From assembly GCF_018408855.1 (NCBI RefSeq), contig NZ_AP024326.1:1-64000 (forward strand): a stretch of DNA of 64,000 nt, in the 5' to 3' direction. Below are positions 35,909-45,884 of the stretch, in pieces; positions within the stretch are counted from its first letter, which is position 1; every line of letters starts with the position of its first letter. A program made the translations under genes and the position numbers. This DNA comes from Caballeronia sp. NK8 (GTDB lineage: Bacteria; Pseudomonadota; Gammaproteobacteria; Burkholderiales; Burkholderiaceae). The notes beneath the pieces are model-generated. The model saw nothing but the letters and a program-made list of their open reading frames with translations. It was not told the origin of the DNA and made no database searches.

Positions 35909-36880
35909 ATGAGAGCAAACCAGGCCCGTTGGCCCATTGCCACGATGGCGCGGCTGCTGGGAGTCTCGACCAACGGTTACTACGCGTGGCTGGTGAGGGA
36001 GCCATCAAGGCGGTCACGTAGCGATGCTCAGCTACTGACGCGCATTCGTACGCTGCATGCGAGTTCGCGAGGTACGTACGGAGTGCCGCGCATCCATGCG
36101 CAACTTGCGCGCGAGGGGGTGCACGTGGGACGCAAACGAGTCGCGCGCCTGATGCGCATCGCGGACCTACGGGGAGCAAGTCGACGGCGCTGGCCGCGTA
36201 CAACGCGCCAGCGTGCGGGGGCACGGCGTGCGCCGGACCTCGTGCGCCGGCACTTCAATGCTGAAGGGCCCAACATACTGTGGGTCGCAGATGCCACCTA
36301 CATTCCGACGACAGAAGGCTTTCTCTATCTGGCTGTGGTGCTTGATGTCTTCAGCCGGCGCATCGTCGGCTGGGCGATGTCGAGCCACTTGTACACCGAA
36401 CTGATGTTGCGCGCGCTCGACATGGCCCTCCAGCAGCGACGTCATGAGGGCGTGATTTTACATTCCGACCAGGGAGCCCAATACACATCCATTGCCTTTG
36501 GGCGACGCTGCCGCGAAGCCGGCGTGCAGCCCTCGATGGGTACAGCCGGCGACGCGTACGACAATGCGATGTGCGAATCCTTCTTTGGGACACTCGAAGC
36601 AGAACTCCTGTCGCGCGAACACTTCGCGACCCATGAACAAACCCGCAGGCGCATCTTCTCTTTCTTGGAAGGCTGGTACAACGTACGCCGCCTGCATAGC
36701 AGCATCGGCTATTGTTCGCCGCTCGAATTCGAAAACCTGAGCGCCAAGAGAAAAACCGTATCACCCTGCGGGTTGCCCACCGACGGGCAGCGTCGTGGTC
36801 GTGAGAAGCGACCCGCTGCCCGTCCGTGGACAACCCGCGACTCAACGCTTAACGGAGGCCGGACGACGACAAATCTTTAA
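35909..36880 (+). CDS. IS3-family transposase, orfB
   Basis: 323 residues with the DDE core of IS3 integrases: VADATYIPT (first Asp), LHSDQGAQYTS (second Asp), and ESFFGTLEAEL (Glu). An N-terminal HTH_21-like region precedes it (GTYGVPRIHAQLARE). OrfB is normally made as a fusion with orfA by frameshifting; because orfA is split here, only unfused OrfB could be produced, so the element is probably unable to move by itself. Confidence 0.9.
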   Translation: MRANQARWPIATMARLLGVSTNGYYAWLVREPSRRSRSDAQLLTRIRTLHASSRGTYGVPRIHAQLAREGVHVGRKRVARLMRIADLRGASRRRWPRTTRQRAGARRAPDLVRRHFNAEGPNILWVADATYIPTTEGFLYLAVVLDVFSRRIVGWAMSSHLYTELMLRALDMALQQRRHEGVILHSDQGAQYTSIAFGRRCREAGVQPSMGTAGDAYDNAMCESFFGTLEAELLSREHFATHEQTRRRIFSFLEGWYNVRRLHSSIGYCSPLEFENLSAKRKTVSPCGLPTDGQRRGREKRPAARPWTTRDSTLNGGRTTTNL

Positions 36881-36917
36881 CTGCAAATCTGTCCGTTGGA
36901 GCGGGTCAATCTCAGCG

Positions 36918-37350
36918 GCAGTCGGCTCTCCGAAATCATCGCCGGAAAGCGGCCATTGGTCTTTAGCTGCCTGAAAGCAGCCAGTCGCGAACGCGCACTC
37001 CCGTTTGGGTTTGTTCGACGCCTGCCTCCGACCATAGACTCGTGAGCGAACGACGACGCGTGCGGGCAGGCGTTGAATAAACCTCGAGGAAGGAAACCGC
37101 GGGCTGGTCCGATGTGGCCAGCGTCTTCGCTATGGCGATTGATCGGTGTGACTGGTCTGTGTGGCGGGTCGACGGCGGTCAATGCGGACGTCCGAAGAGG
37201 CGTGGCCGCGGCAATGGAGACAATGTCGCGTGCGATTCTGAGTTGGGACGACGGCCGTGGAACAGTGAACGACACTGAAGGCACAACAGTCCCCTTGTCG
37301 GTCGCGCTGACGCAAAGCCGACGGTTGAAGTGCAGATCGAAGCGAGGTGC
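36918..37350. other. No gene recognised (flank of the IS91-type element)
   Basis: Between the IS3 right end and the IS91 transposase stop. Frames here lack family resemblance. It may include the terminal region of the IS91-type element, whose ends do not have inverted repeats and cannot be fixed by eye. Confidence 0.4.
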
Positions 37351-38517
37351 TCATCGCTGTGCTGCCTTTGGTGGTGCGCGAATCGGTACGGTGCGCGTCA
37401 GAATATCGATGACGAGCATTGGCGCACCGCAGTGGCGACAGATAAAGATCGGTTGATCGACCACGACTGCGTCGTGCGACGACGGGCAGAGTTTGCGCGC
37501 AACCCTGAGCAGCGTGCGAATCTTCACCAGGTTGGCGCGGCGCACCGGATTGGCGAGTAACCCATAGTGGCGGATTCGATGGAAGCCGGCGGGCAACACA
37601 TGGAGCAGGAAGCGGCGCATGAACTCGCTGGATTCGAGCGTCATGGCTTTATAGCGAGTACGACCCTTCTGTCGGTAATCTTTCCAACGGAAGCTCACGC
37701 GCTGTCCGTCGAAGGCGAGCAGGCGCTGGTTGGAGATCGCGACGCGATGTGTATAGCGTGAGAGGTACGCGAGCACCGCTTCAGGGCCCGCAAACGGACG
37801 CTTGGCGTACACGAACTATTCGGAGGCGCGCAGCGGCGCGAGCCACTGTGCGAAAGCCGCTCGGTCAGCGAGCTGCGCGTACTCGCCAAAGAACTGAAGC
37901 CGTCCACGCTTATGAGCATCAGTGAGCGCGTCGAGGAAGCGCCTGCGAAACAGGCGCGAGAGCACACGCACGGGCAAGAAGAAGCCAGGCCGACAGGCGA
38001 TCCAGCGTTCGCCATTGGCTGACAGGCCGCCGCCAGGGACAATGCCGTGCACATGCGGATGATGCGTGAGCGCTGAGCCCCATGTGTGCAGCACGAGCGT
38101 GGCGCCAATGTCGGCGCCCAGATGCTTAGGGTCCGCCGCGATGGTGCGTAGCGTCTCGGCCGCGATGTCGAACAGCAGCCCGTAGATGACGCGCTTGTTA
38201 TACCAGGCGATCGCACTGATCGGTGCGGGAAGCGTGAAGACGACGTGATAGTACTCGACCGGCAGCAGATCAGCCTCGCGCGCTTCGAGCCAGCGGCGTG
38301 CGGCACTGCCCTGACACTTCGGGCAATGGCGATTCCGACATGAGTTATAGGCGATCTCGGTTCGTGCACAGCCCGAACAGCGCAACACATGTCCACCCAG
38401 CGCCGCGCTGCGGCACTGTTCAATAGCCGACATCACCTTCAGCTGCCCGAGGCTCAGTGCTACCGTGCGTCGCCACGTGGCCCCGCAGGCGCGGAAGATG
38501 TCCGCGACCTCCAACAT
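37351..38517 (-). pseudogene. IS91-family transposase with an internal amber codon
   Basis: A HUH-type rolling-circle transposase: zinc-binding NSCRNRHCPKCQGSAARRWLE, HUH motif HHPHVHGIVPGGG, and the C-terminal YLSRYTHRVAISNQRL tyrosine region. The frame is continuous except for a TAG at 37816-37818, between PLRASE and FVYAKRPFAGP, where relatives usually have Trp. Without readthrough, the catalytic tyrosine part is lost. Start taken at 38517 (MLEVADIFRACG). Confidence 0.85.
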
Positions 38518-38536
38518 CGGTCTGAACGCGCGTCCG

Positions 38537-39412
38537 TTACTCGGTACGCAGGCGCTCCAACGGACTGACGACTTCGTGCAGCAAATCGGTGGCGACCTGT
38601 GCGTAGAGCGCTGTCGTCTCAAGCTTCTTGTGGCCAAGCAGCACTTGAATCACACGGATATCCACCTTCTGTTCAAGCAGGTGCGTGGCAAAACTGTGGC
38701 GCAGCGTATGCATCGATACGCGCTTGTCGATTTGTGCGGCTTCGGCCGCAGCGCGAATCGCGCGATTCAGTTGCCGCGGAGTCAGCGGGTCGACAGGATC
38801 GAGCCCCGGGAATAACCAGCCGCCATCCGGCATCTTGCCCTGCGAGCGGGCCACGCGCCACCAGACCCGCAAGCGCTCGAGCAACACCGGTGAGAGCATC
38901 GCGTAGCGATCCTTACGGCCCTTGCCCTGTTCGACGCGCAGCGTCATGCGCTGGCTATCGATATCGCCCACCTTGAGCGCGACCACTTCGCCGGCACGCA
39001 ACCCAGTGCCGTAAGCCAGCGACAACGCCGTCTGCTGCTTTAAATTACCTGTTGCCGCAATCAGTCGCCGGACCTCGTCGGGGCTGAGGATAACCGGCAG
39101 TACGCGCGGCACGCGCACCGGCTGCATTCGAGCCATCAGTTCTGGTTTCTGAAGCGTGATCTCGAAGAAAAACTTCAACCCGGTGATCGCGGCATTCAGG
39201 GAAACGGGCGAGGTTCCGCGATCGACCAAGTACAACTGGTAGTTTCGCAGGTCTTCGACAGTCGCCGTGTCGGGCGAGCGCTAAAGGTATCGAGCAAATT
39301 CACGCACAATGCGCAGATAGCCGGCTTGAGTCGCGGGAGAAAGCTTGCGCATGCGCATGTCGTCTTTCATACGCTGACGCAGCGGGCTGACGCCCGGTTG
39401 AGTGGAGGTCAT
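38537..39412 (-). pseudogene. IS91-associated tyrosine recombinase with an internal amber codon
   Basis: A XerD-like recombinase of about 291 residues placed just upstream of the IS91 transposase, as often seen in these elements. The catalytic part is complete (GTGLRAGEVVALKVGDID, HTLRHSFATHLLEQ, LGHKKLETTALYAQV). The N-terminal part from 39412 (MTSTQPGVSPLRQRMKDDMR) runs in the same frame to a TAG at 39281-39283 after REFARYL, then resumes RSPDTATVEDLRNYQ. A shorter protein from an internal start would lack the first half of the core-binding domain. Confidence 0.8.
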
Positions 39413-39783
39413 GATGCGGCTCCGTTGAGGAACGAGGCGGATTGCCCCGATCATCAACATACGGAATCGCGCCGCTCCCCTCTCAAGGCCCGCCAAGTCG
39501 GGCCGTAGCCCCCTACCGCGCGAGCGGTTTCGTTCTTCGACCCTCAGCGGACTTCCGGCAGCTCGAGGCGTCAATGGCTCTTCACGAAAGGCAGCGGGCG
39601 TTCAACGGACGATATTCGCCGAAGAAGGCCGCCAAATCGTCTGCATCGGTTTGCGTACAATTTCATTTGTGAGGAGGGAAGACACCGAGTACAAACGCGG
39701 CATGTCTTAAGCACTAGCACTGAACGCTAGACTCGGACAGCTTATGGGGCCTCCGACGAAACGGCGCTCGTGCGTTCGTGACG
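39413..39783. other. No gene recognised
   Basis: About 370 bases between the IS91-type element and the receiver-protein gene. No coding signal, clear repeat or promoter could be supported. Confidence 0.4.
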
Positions 39784-40167
39784 TTACGGCGTATGCGAGT
39801 GGTGAGCGATCGCTGCGAGAACTACACGCAGGTCCGCAGGCTTTACAAAATGGTGGTCAAATCCGGACTTGATTGACTCGGCTTGCTCAGAGGGCGATGA
39901 CAGCGCACTAATCGCCACCAGCACGGGAAACGGGTCGGATTGTTGATGTCGAATTTCCCTTGCCACCGCCCACCCGTCCATAGAGGGCATCTGAATATCG
40001 AGAACCACAACGGCCGGGAGCCATGCACGGTATTCCTCAAGCGCACCCGCACCATCTCCAGCGGTGCGAATGTCGTAACCGTGACTGGCGAAGAACAACA
40101 CGTAGGCAGTCAATATATTAGGGTCATCGTCTGCAAGGAGCAGGCGCGTGGAGATTGGGTAGCGCAT
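39784..40167 (-). CDS. Single-domain response regulator (receiver)
   Basis: 127 residues forming only a CheY-like receiver: acidic pocket LLADDDPNILTAY, phosphorylated Asp in VVLDIQMPSMDGW, and Lys in HHFVKPADL. No output domain, so it acts by protein contact. It is divergent from a histidine kinase gene at 40288 with 120 bases between, and probably receives phosphate from that kinase. Start at 40167 (MRYPIS) chosen; a longer frame by ten residues exists. Confidence 0.85.
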   Translation of the reverse strand: MRYPISTRLLLADDDPNILTAYVLFFASHGYDIRTAGDGAGALEEYRAWLPAVVVLDIQMPSMDGWAVAREIRHQQSDPFPVLVAISALSSPSEQAESIKSGFDHHFVKPADLRVVLAAIAHHSHTP

Positions 40168-40287
40168 GGATGTCTCCGATTGCGATGCGAGCCGCAATTG
40201 ACGAGCCCGAAAAGGCGCAAAGTTTGCTCTTACAAAAGATTCCGGCGAAAGTATCTCAATCGGGACTTCGCGTCCCCAAGGGGGTGC

Positions 40288-41415
40288 ATGCGATTAGCCA
40301 ATTTCATCCTGGCCCGTATGGAAGACATTGTGGCGCGGTGGGAGGCGTTCGCCAGCACACTCTTGCCCGCAGCCACAGACATGCGATCTCTAGCCTTACG
40401 GGACCATGCGCAACAGATACTGGAGGCCGTGGCAAAAGATATTTCCACGCCCCAATCCGGGACGGATCAGGTTGAAAGATCCAAAGGGCACATGTCGCCA
40501 CCTCCTGGGGCTCCAGAGACAGCTGCACAAGCGCACGCCCTGTTGCGTGCGCGAAGCGGCTTTGACATTAGCCAGATGGTTGCCGAATATCGCGCCCTGC
40601 GTGCGAGCGTACTTCGATTGTGGATGGACGAGGGCGCGCACGACAGTCATCACGAAGATGACATGGTCCGTTTCAACGAGGCCATCGATCAGGCAGTCGC
40701 CGAATCGGTAGACTTTTTCGGCATGCAGGTGGACCTGGCCCGTAATCTGTTCCTTGCGATGCTCGGGCACGACATGCGCAGTCCGCTCCAGACCATTCAG
40801 ATCACAGCGTCGTATCTGGGGACACTGAACGCCGGCGAGAAAGTGTCGGGAGCCGCTTCGCGCTTGATCAGAAGCGGCTCCCGGATGCAGGCGCTGCTCG
40901 ACGATATGGTTGATTTCAATCGAAGCAGGCTCGGTTTGGGTATCAATATCGCACCGAGCAATGTCGACCTGGCCCAGTTATTTGCCGATTCACTGGACCA
41001 GTTGCGGGTCGTGTATCCAGACCGTCCGATTGATCTAGCTGTAGTCGGTGATTGCATGGGTGTCTGGGATGGCCGACGTCTCCAGCAGTTGTTGGGCAAT
41101 CTGGTACTGAATGCTATCAAGTACGGAGCGCAAGACGCGCCGGTGAATGTGACAGTAACCGACGAGGCCGCGGATGTTCTGCTGGAAGTGAAAAACACTG
41201 GTAACGCCATTGAGCGGTCAACACTTGATCTTATTTTTGATCCACTCCAGCGCGGCCCGAACCATCCAGGCAATACTACCGACAGCAGTCTTGGGCTCGG
41301 ACTGTATGTCGCGCGCGAGATTGCTAGGGCACACAGAGGCGAAATCGACGTGCGATCCGACCCGGCAGAAACGGTGTTCTCGGTAAAGCTACCGCGTGGC
41401 GATTACCGCGCATGA
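40288..41415 (+). CDS. Sensor histidine kinase with RsbRD-like N-terminal domain
   Basis: 375 residues from the ATG at 40288. The first 170 or so (MRLANFILARMEDIVARWEA) resemble the RsbRD_N helical sensor domain. The phosphoacceptor region is FLAMLGHDMRSPLQTIQ (His in GHDMRSP), and the ATPase part has LLGNLVLNAIKYGA and SSLGLGLYVAREIARAHRG. No transmembrane segment, so it is cytosolic. Divergent from a receiver protein, its likely partner. An in-frame extension upstream is antisense to that partner and is rejected. Confidence 0.85.
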   Translation: MRLANFILARMEDIVARWEAFASTLLPAATDMRSLALRDHAQQILEAVAKDISTPQSGTDQVERSKGHMSPPPGAPETAAQAHALLRARSGFDISQMVAEYRALRASVLRLWMDEGAHDSHHEDDMVRFNEAIDQAVAESVDFFGMQVDLARNLFLAMLGHDMRSPLQTIQITASYLGTLNAGEKVSGAASRLIRSGSRMQALLDDMVDFNRSRLGLGINIAPSNVDLAQLFADSLDQLRVVYPDRPIDLAVVGDCMGVWDGRRLQQLLGNLVLNAIKYGAQDAPVNVTVTDEAADVLLEVKNTGNAIERSTLDLIFDPLQRGPNHPGNTTDSSLGLGLYVAREIARAHRGEIDVRSDPAETVFSVKLPRGDYRA

Positions 41416-41703
41416 TGCGCTACGACCGATCGCAACCAGTGTGCGGTAAAGCTGTACGATTCCACTGGACGCCATCGGCCGCGAACACGCCTCGACTGGC
41501 ATAAACAATCACTCAAGACCGGCGACGTGCGAACGGCCGGACAAATGCGGGCAGCGGCTCGCCGACAAGCTAGACTTGAACGACGGCAATTGCCGAGTTG
41601 TGCAGGTAGAGCATCCCTCCGGTTCCCGAGTTCGTAACCGTCCGACCACGACCGTTCTGCACAGCGTGTTGATAGCGAATGGTTGAACGGCAGCGCGTTG
41701 AGT
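41416..41703. other. No gene recognised
   Basis: Spacer between the kinase gene and the IS66 remnant. No supportable feature. Confidence 0.35.
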
Positions 41704-41869
41704 TCAGGCGACGTCGTGGGGAAGCTGATTGGCAACGACCGATGGCAACAGCTCGTTGACGCGATTGACGGGGTGTTCGCCGATGCGGGCGATGACGTGG
41801 CGCAGGTATGCCTCGGGATCAAGGCCATCCAGTTTGCCGGTACCGACCAGGGCGTAGATTGCCGGAGGT
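41704..41869 (-). pseudogene. IS66-family transposase, C-terminal scrap
   Basis: Reads [20 protein letters not shown], then [14 protein letters not shown] and the stop. This is the conserved tail of IS66 TnpC transposases. The rest of the element is gone, and sequence toward 42020 is unrelated in the same frame. Confidence 0.8.
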
Positions 41870-42022
41870 GCGCGAAGTGTACCTTTCACAGTGAGCGAAG
41901 CACTCATCCGTCGGCTCGCCATGGGAAATAAGCCCTGTCTTGTCTTCTGCGTGCGGTCGAGCCAGGCAGGTCGGCGCCAAAATATATAATCAAGCGCAGA
42001 CGACCTCCGTAGCGTAAAGTCC

Positions 42023-43747
42023 ATGGCACATCAAGCAGCGCCCAAACCTGATGACGAAGCTGCGCGCTTAATAGCGCTCCGGCATCTCGGCATTCTCGAT
42101 ACGTTGCCCGAGTCGTCCTTCGATGACATCGTTGCGCTGGCGTCGACCATCTGCGACGTGCCAATCGCGCTGGTGTCCCTGATCGACGCCGAGCGACAGT
42201 GGTTCAAGGCGTGTATTGGGCTGGAGGTGCGCCAAACGCATCGGGATCAGGCTTTCTGCGCACATGCGATCCTGAAACCGTCGGAATTACTGGTTGTGGC
42301 TGACGCGGCTGCCGATCTGCGTTTTTGCGAAAATCCCCTCGTTGTCGGTCCACCCCACATCCGTTTTTATGCGGGCGCACCGATTGTGACGGATAGCGGG
42401 CACGCCTTGGGAACGGTGTGCGTGATCGATCAGGTGCCTCGGACACTCACGTCGCGACAACTGGATGCGCTTCAGGCACTCGCGAGGCAAACCGCCCGCC
42501 TTCTCCACGCGCGCGAATCCGAGATCGAAAGCGAGATTCGAAGACAGGCGATGCAGGAAAAAATCAGCCGCGCCTTGGCCGATGACGACACCACCCATTC
42601 CGAGCTACGAAGACAACAGCGTGTGGCGTCGGTCGGCCAGCTCACGGGCGGCGTTGCACATGACTTCAATAACCTGTTGCAGACGATCAGCACGACGCTG
42701 CAGCTTGCTCAGCTGAAGGCGGCCCAGCCGGAGCAAGTCGTTCGATGGACGCAAAGCGGACTCACAGCCGTTCGACGCGGTGCGGATCTGGTCGCGCAGA
42801 TCCTTTCTTTTTCTCGTGATCAGGCGCCGGAGGCGGAGCCGCTTTGCGTCTCCGTTCATGTCGCAGGCATGCGTGATTTGCTTGCTCGAACGCTTGGCAG
42901 CGGGATCCGTATCGATTTTGAACTCGGGACCTATGAGTGTCTCGCACGTTGCAATCCGGCGCAGCTTGAGGCGGCGGTGCTCAACCTGGTGATCAACGCG
43001 CGCGACGCGCTCGACGGGACGGGCACGATCACCGTACGTACACGGCGCATCGAGCAACAGGAGTCGTTCTTGTCGACGGGCCTGAAGGCGGGTGAATACG
43101 TCGAGCTGTCCGTCACCGACGACGGTCCCGGCATGCCACTCGAGGTTGCCACGCGCGCTTTCGAACCCTTCTTCACCACCAAGACCGAAGGCAGGGGCAC
43201 CGGACTCGGATTGGCCCAGGTGTATGGCTTCGCGCTTGCTGCAGGTGGAACCGCGCGCGTAGACACCAGTCCCGGCCAAGGCACGACAGCCACTGTCCTG
43301 CTGCAGATCGTTCAACAGGAGCGAGCTGTCAGCAGTGTCTCTGCGGATAGGAAGCCTGAGACCGGCGATGCCGAATCCTCCTCACTCAACGCACATATCC
43401 TGCTGGTAGACGAAGATCAGGAACTGCGGGTGTCCTTGTGCGAGCTATTGAGCGCCGCCGGTTATGCAATGTCGGTCGCGAAAAGCGGTATCGATGCGCT
43501 GCGTGCTCTTGAGTCGAACCTTCCAGATGTCGTGATCGCCGACATTGGCATGCATGGCATGAACGGGGCGTTACTCGCCCGCATAATTGGTGAGATGTAT
43601 CCGCGCTTGCCAGTCATATTCACGACCGGCATGTCCGCCGACAACGATCTGCTTGCCCATTTGCCGCCACAATCGATCGTTCTGTATAAGCCTGTTCTGC
43701 TTGAGGAAGTGACCGATACGATCGAGCGCCTGCGCGCAGGATACTGA
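42023..43747 (+). CDS. GAF hybrid sensor histidine kinase with C-terminal receiver
   Basis: 574 residues. Domains in order: GAF (about 20-165; [21 protein letters not shown]), a phosphoacceptor helix ([20 protein letters not shown], His in VAHDFNN), an ATPase domain ([36 protein letters not shown]), and a receiver (about 455-574; [13 protein letters not shown], Asp in [13 protein letters not shown], Lys in [11 protein letters not shown]). No membrane segments, so it senses a cytosolic signal, possibly a small molecule or redox state via GAF. No cognate output regulator gene is adjacent. Confidence 0.9.
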   Translation: MAHQAAPKPDDEAARLIALRHLGILDTLPESSFDDIVALASTICDVPIALVSLIDAERQWFKACIGLEVRQTHRDQAFCAHAILKPSELLVVADAAADLRFCENPLVVGPPHIRFYAGAPIVTDSGHALGTVCVIDQVPRTLTSRQLDALQALARQTARLLHARESEIESEIRRQAMQEKISRALADDDTTHSELRRQQRVASVGQLTGGVAHDFNNLLQTISTTLQLAQLKAAQPEQVVRWTQSGLTAVRRGADLVAQILSFSRDQAPEAEPLCVSVHVAGMRDLLARTLGSGIRIDFELGTYECLARCNPAQLEAAVLNLVINARDALDGTGTITVRTRRIEQQESFLSTGLKAGEYVELSVTDDGPGMPLEVATRAFEPFFTTKTEGRGTGLGLAQVYGFALAAGGTARVDTSPGQGTTATVLLQIVQQERAVSSVSADRKPETGDAESSSLNAHILLVDEDQELRVSLCELLSAAGYAMSVAKSGIDALRALESNLPDVVIADIGMHGMNGALLARIIGEMYPRLPVIFTTGMSADNDLLAHLPPQSIVLYKPVLLEEVTDTIERLRAGY

Positions 43748-44327
43748 AGCCGGCTGGTCAGGCCGCCAATCGGCACAGCGCCACACCGCATCCTGACATA
43801 CATCACAGGCAACCCCGCACAACTGATTGAGAGGCTTCGCTCCACACGCCCACTGGCGACGTGCGTCCCACCGGGTCTGAATCAACGCGAAAACTTGCCG
43901 AGTCCCCTGACAAACCGGAAAAGAGCGCTGAAATCGACGCGGCATCAACTACGCCTGACGCCACTGCGCACACGGAGCGGCGTACAACTTCGAATGCCAC
44001 CTCCGCAAGAAGGGCTTCCGTCACTAAACCCGGGGGCAGACGCGCCGTCGCAGTTCAGCCGCAACGTCAACATACCCACTTCGTCATCATCTTCCGCCGG
44101 GTCGACAATCGTGCGGAGACGGCATCCGGCGGGTCCTCAGAGTCAGTCGTGTCGGGCTGATGCTGCAGCTTGGCGGCGCAAACGTCTGTCGCTCGCATTC
44201 TCGCTGGTGCAGGACCATGACGTGCGACTGCTCCCCAATCGTCCATGTCACGCCATCGGCATCCTTGAAGAATGAACCTTCGTATTGATACCTGGGTCAC
44301 CTTCAACAATCATGTCAGGATAATTTG
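43748..44327. other. No gene recognised
   Basis: About 580 bases. Frames on both strands (for example 43861-44160, Arg/Thr-rich) have no family resemblance or ribosome site. The promoter of the lipoprotein hydrolase is expected at its right end. Confidence 0.4.
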
Positions 44328-45233
44328 ATGTTTCCGTCACAGTATTTCATGCGACACGCGGCGTCTCTCGTCGCTTGTCTGTCGACGCTTGCAATTCTTG
44401 CTGGATGCAACCCGGTGCGCCTCGTCAATACCTTGACTCCACGTAACGATTACGACGCTTACTCAGGGTTGTCTTATGGACGCGGCGAGCGTCATTTGCT
44501 CGATGTCTACGTGCCGAAAACGTCCGCGAACACTGGCGCTGACCGACCGATCATCGTTTTCTTTTACGGAGGAAGTTGGCAGACGGGCGAGCGTGATGAC
44601 TATCGATTCGTCGGCGAAGCTCTTGCCTCGCGGGGCTATGTGACAATGATCCCCGATTATCGGCGCTACCCACAAACTACGTTTCCAGGTTTCATGGACG
44701 ATGCGGCAGCAGCCGTGTCCTGGGCCCGGGGACATGCGCTCGCCTTCGGCGCCGATCCTCGCCGCCTTTATGTCATGGGCCATTCGGCTGGCGCCCATAT
44801 CGCCATGCTGCTCGCGACCGACCATCGGTATCTCCGATTACACGGCATGGACGCAACCCAACTTGCCGGAGCAATCGGGCTTGCCGGCCCGTATGATTTT
44901 TTACCGCTTGAAGACAGGACGCTCGAAGCTATCTTTCCACCGTCGTTGCGCGAGACCAGTCAGCCCATCAACCATATCGATGGACATGAGCCGCCGATTT
45001 TTCTAGCCGTCGGCACTGCAGACCGCACCGTTGATCCGGGCAACACGACACGCTTCGCCAGACGTCTGGCGGCAGCAGGTGACCAGTTGGTGCTCAAGCG
45101 CTATCCAAAAGTGAACCACGCAATGGCTGTGGGAAGCCTCGCGAAACCTGTGCGCGCGTTGTCGATCTTTATCACGGTTGCTCCAGTGCTGGATGACGTC
45201 TCTGCATTTATTGACTCCCACCCGACGCGATGA
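44328..45233 (+). CDS. Alpha/beta-hydrolase lipoprotein (esterase-like)
   Basis: 301 residues. A signal peptide with lipobox LAGC (cysteine at about residue 27, AILAGCNP) indicates export and membrane anchoring. The hydrolase fold of the carboxylesterase/BD-FAE type follows: FFYGGSWQTG (oxyanion region), nucleophile in VMGHSAGAHIAM, acid in VGTADRTVDP, and His in KVNHAMAV. It would hydrolyse esters in the periplasm or at the outer membrane. ATG at 44328 preceded by AGGA; a TTG three bases earlier is a less likely start. No operon partner. Confidence 0.85.
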   Translation: MFPSQYFMRHAASLVACLSTLAILAGCNPVRLVNTLTPRNDYDAYSGLSYGRGERHLLDVYVPKTSANTGADRPIIVFFYGGSWQTGERDDYRFVGEALASRGYVTMIPDYRRYPQTTFPGFMDDAAAAVSWARGHALAFGADPRRLYVMGHSAGAHIAMLLATDHRYLRLHGMDATQLAGAIGLAGPYDFLPLEDRTLEAIFPPSLRETSQPINHIDGHEPPIFLAVGTADRTVDPGNTTRFARRLAAAGDQLVLKRYPKVNHAMAVGSLAKPVRALSIFITVAPVLDDVSAFIDSHPTR

Positions 45234-45437
45234 GACGCAGCATTGCGGCTGGCGGCACTAGGCCGGAATCCGATGACAACCGGCCGTTCGAAAGCCCACG
45301 TGTTGCAGGTGCTGAGAGGCTGCAATTGGCCGGGTCGAGGCGGTGCCGCGCGCAATGCGCTTGCCGAAAAGCGGACATTGAGGGAGGACCGATGAGGTTT
45401 AGTTTAACTGAACCGGACCGCCACCTCGACGGTCCCT

Positions 45438-45833
45438 TTATGGCAGATAGGCGCGCGTGCAGCGCTTCCCACTTTGTGGCTCGGCGAACGTTGCCCGCCA
45501 AGTGGGCGGCTGGTGCCCGCGTAGACGGGTCGATGGGGTGCCCATCTCTTGAAAGAGAGAACGCTGCAGAAACGCACGTCGAGCAAGATCAGGGGCTACT
45601 CGACGAACCAGAGCAAGTTGATTGCGGTAGTTGGACAGCGGCAGCCCGCCCTGTCCGATGTGATCGATCTCGTGTTCGTGGAAGATAACAGTGGTATCTT
45701 CGTGCGGCTTACCCATTACCGTGAAAAGCAGGTCGGCGATGCCTTTGTACACGGCGGCTTTCTGCTCGCGGGTCGTGCGTTTCTCGCCAGGGATGGTGCC
45801 TTCACGGGTCACAAGGATATTCACAATCGGCAT
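45438..45833 (-). CDS. 4-oxalocrotonate tautomerase-like protein with a foreign tail
   Basis: 131 residues. The first 75 or so match tautomerases: MPIVNILVTREGTI with the N-terminal Pro that becomes the catalytic base, and VIFHEHEIDHIGQGGLP. Normal members end about there, at 62-80 residues. The remaining roughly 55 residues (from about RRVAPDLARRAF) are Arg-rich and look like read-through into unrelated DNA. It follows the SDR gene by 51 bases with a good GGAGA site, so the two form one operon. Confidence 0.7.
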   Translation of the reverse strand: MPIVNILVTREGTIPGEKRTTREQKAAVYKGIADLLFTVMGKPHEDTTVIFHEHEIDHIGQGGLPLSNYRNQLALVRRVAPDLARRAFLQRSLFQEMGTPSTRLRGHQPPTWRATFAEPQSGKRCTRAYLP

Positions 45834-45884
45834 ACGGTTCTCCAGGAGAAGGGGGAGGCGCCGGTTGCGCGCCTCCGTTGCAGC

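Larger units (their letters stand above)
34130..35912 (+). pseudogene. IS3 orfA, split by the IS701 insertion
   Basis: The first 36 codons (MGKHRAPYPAEFRAHIVELV) end at 34236 inside the target CTAG, and the frame resumes at 35701 (TIINWVAQADIDAG) to the TGA at 35910. Excising the inner element and one CTAG copy restores one frame of about 105 codons. OrfA supplies the helix-turn-helix and leucine-zipper part of the transposase. Its stop overlaps the orfB ATG as ATGA. Confidence 0.85.
34077..36914 (+). mobile_element. IS3-family element, interrupted by an IS701 element
   Basis: Terminal inverted repeats begin TGAGATTGACCCGC at both ends (34077 and, reversed, 36914), with three-base target duplications GCG at 34074-34076 and 36915-36917. 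Without the inner element its length is 1370 bases, normal for IS3. It carries orfA (split) and orfB. It lies just upstream of the small UbiD-coupled gene and may have removed that operon's original upstream part. Confidence 0.88.

Noticed and set aside
36918..37456. Plus-strand frame of 127 codons near the IS91 element
   Set aside because: Overlaps the transposase tail antisense and shows no family.
37351..39412. Amber codons as evidence for pyrrolysine or another recoded residue
   Set aside because: One replaces an expected Trp and neither lies at a catalytic position; ordinary nonsense mutation is simpler.
41704..42024. A 106-residue protein ending in the IS66 tail
   Set aside because: Only the last 54 residues match; the N-terminal part is unrelated and antisense to the next gene's promoter.
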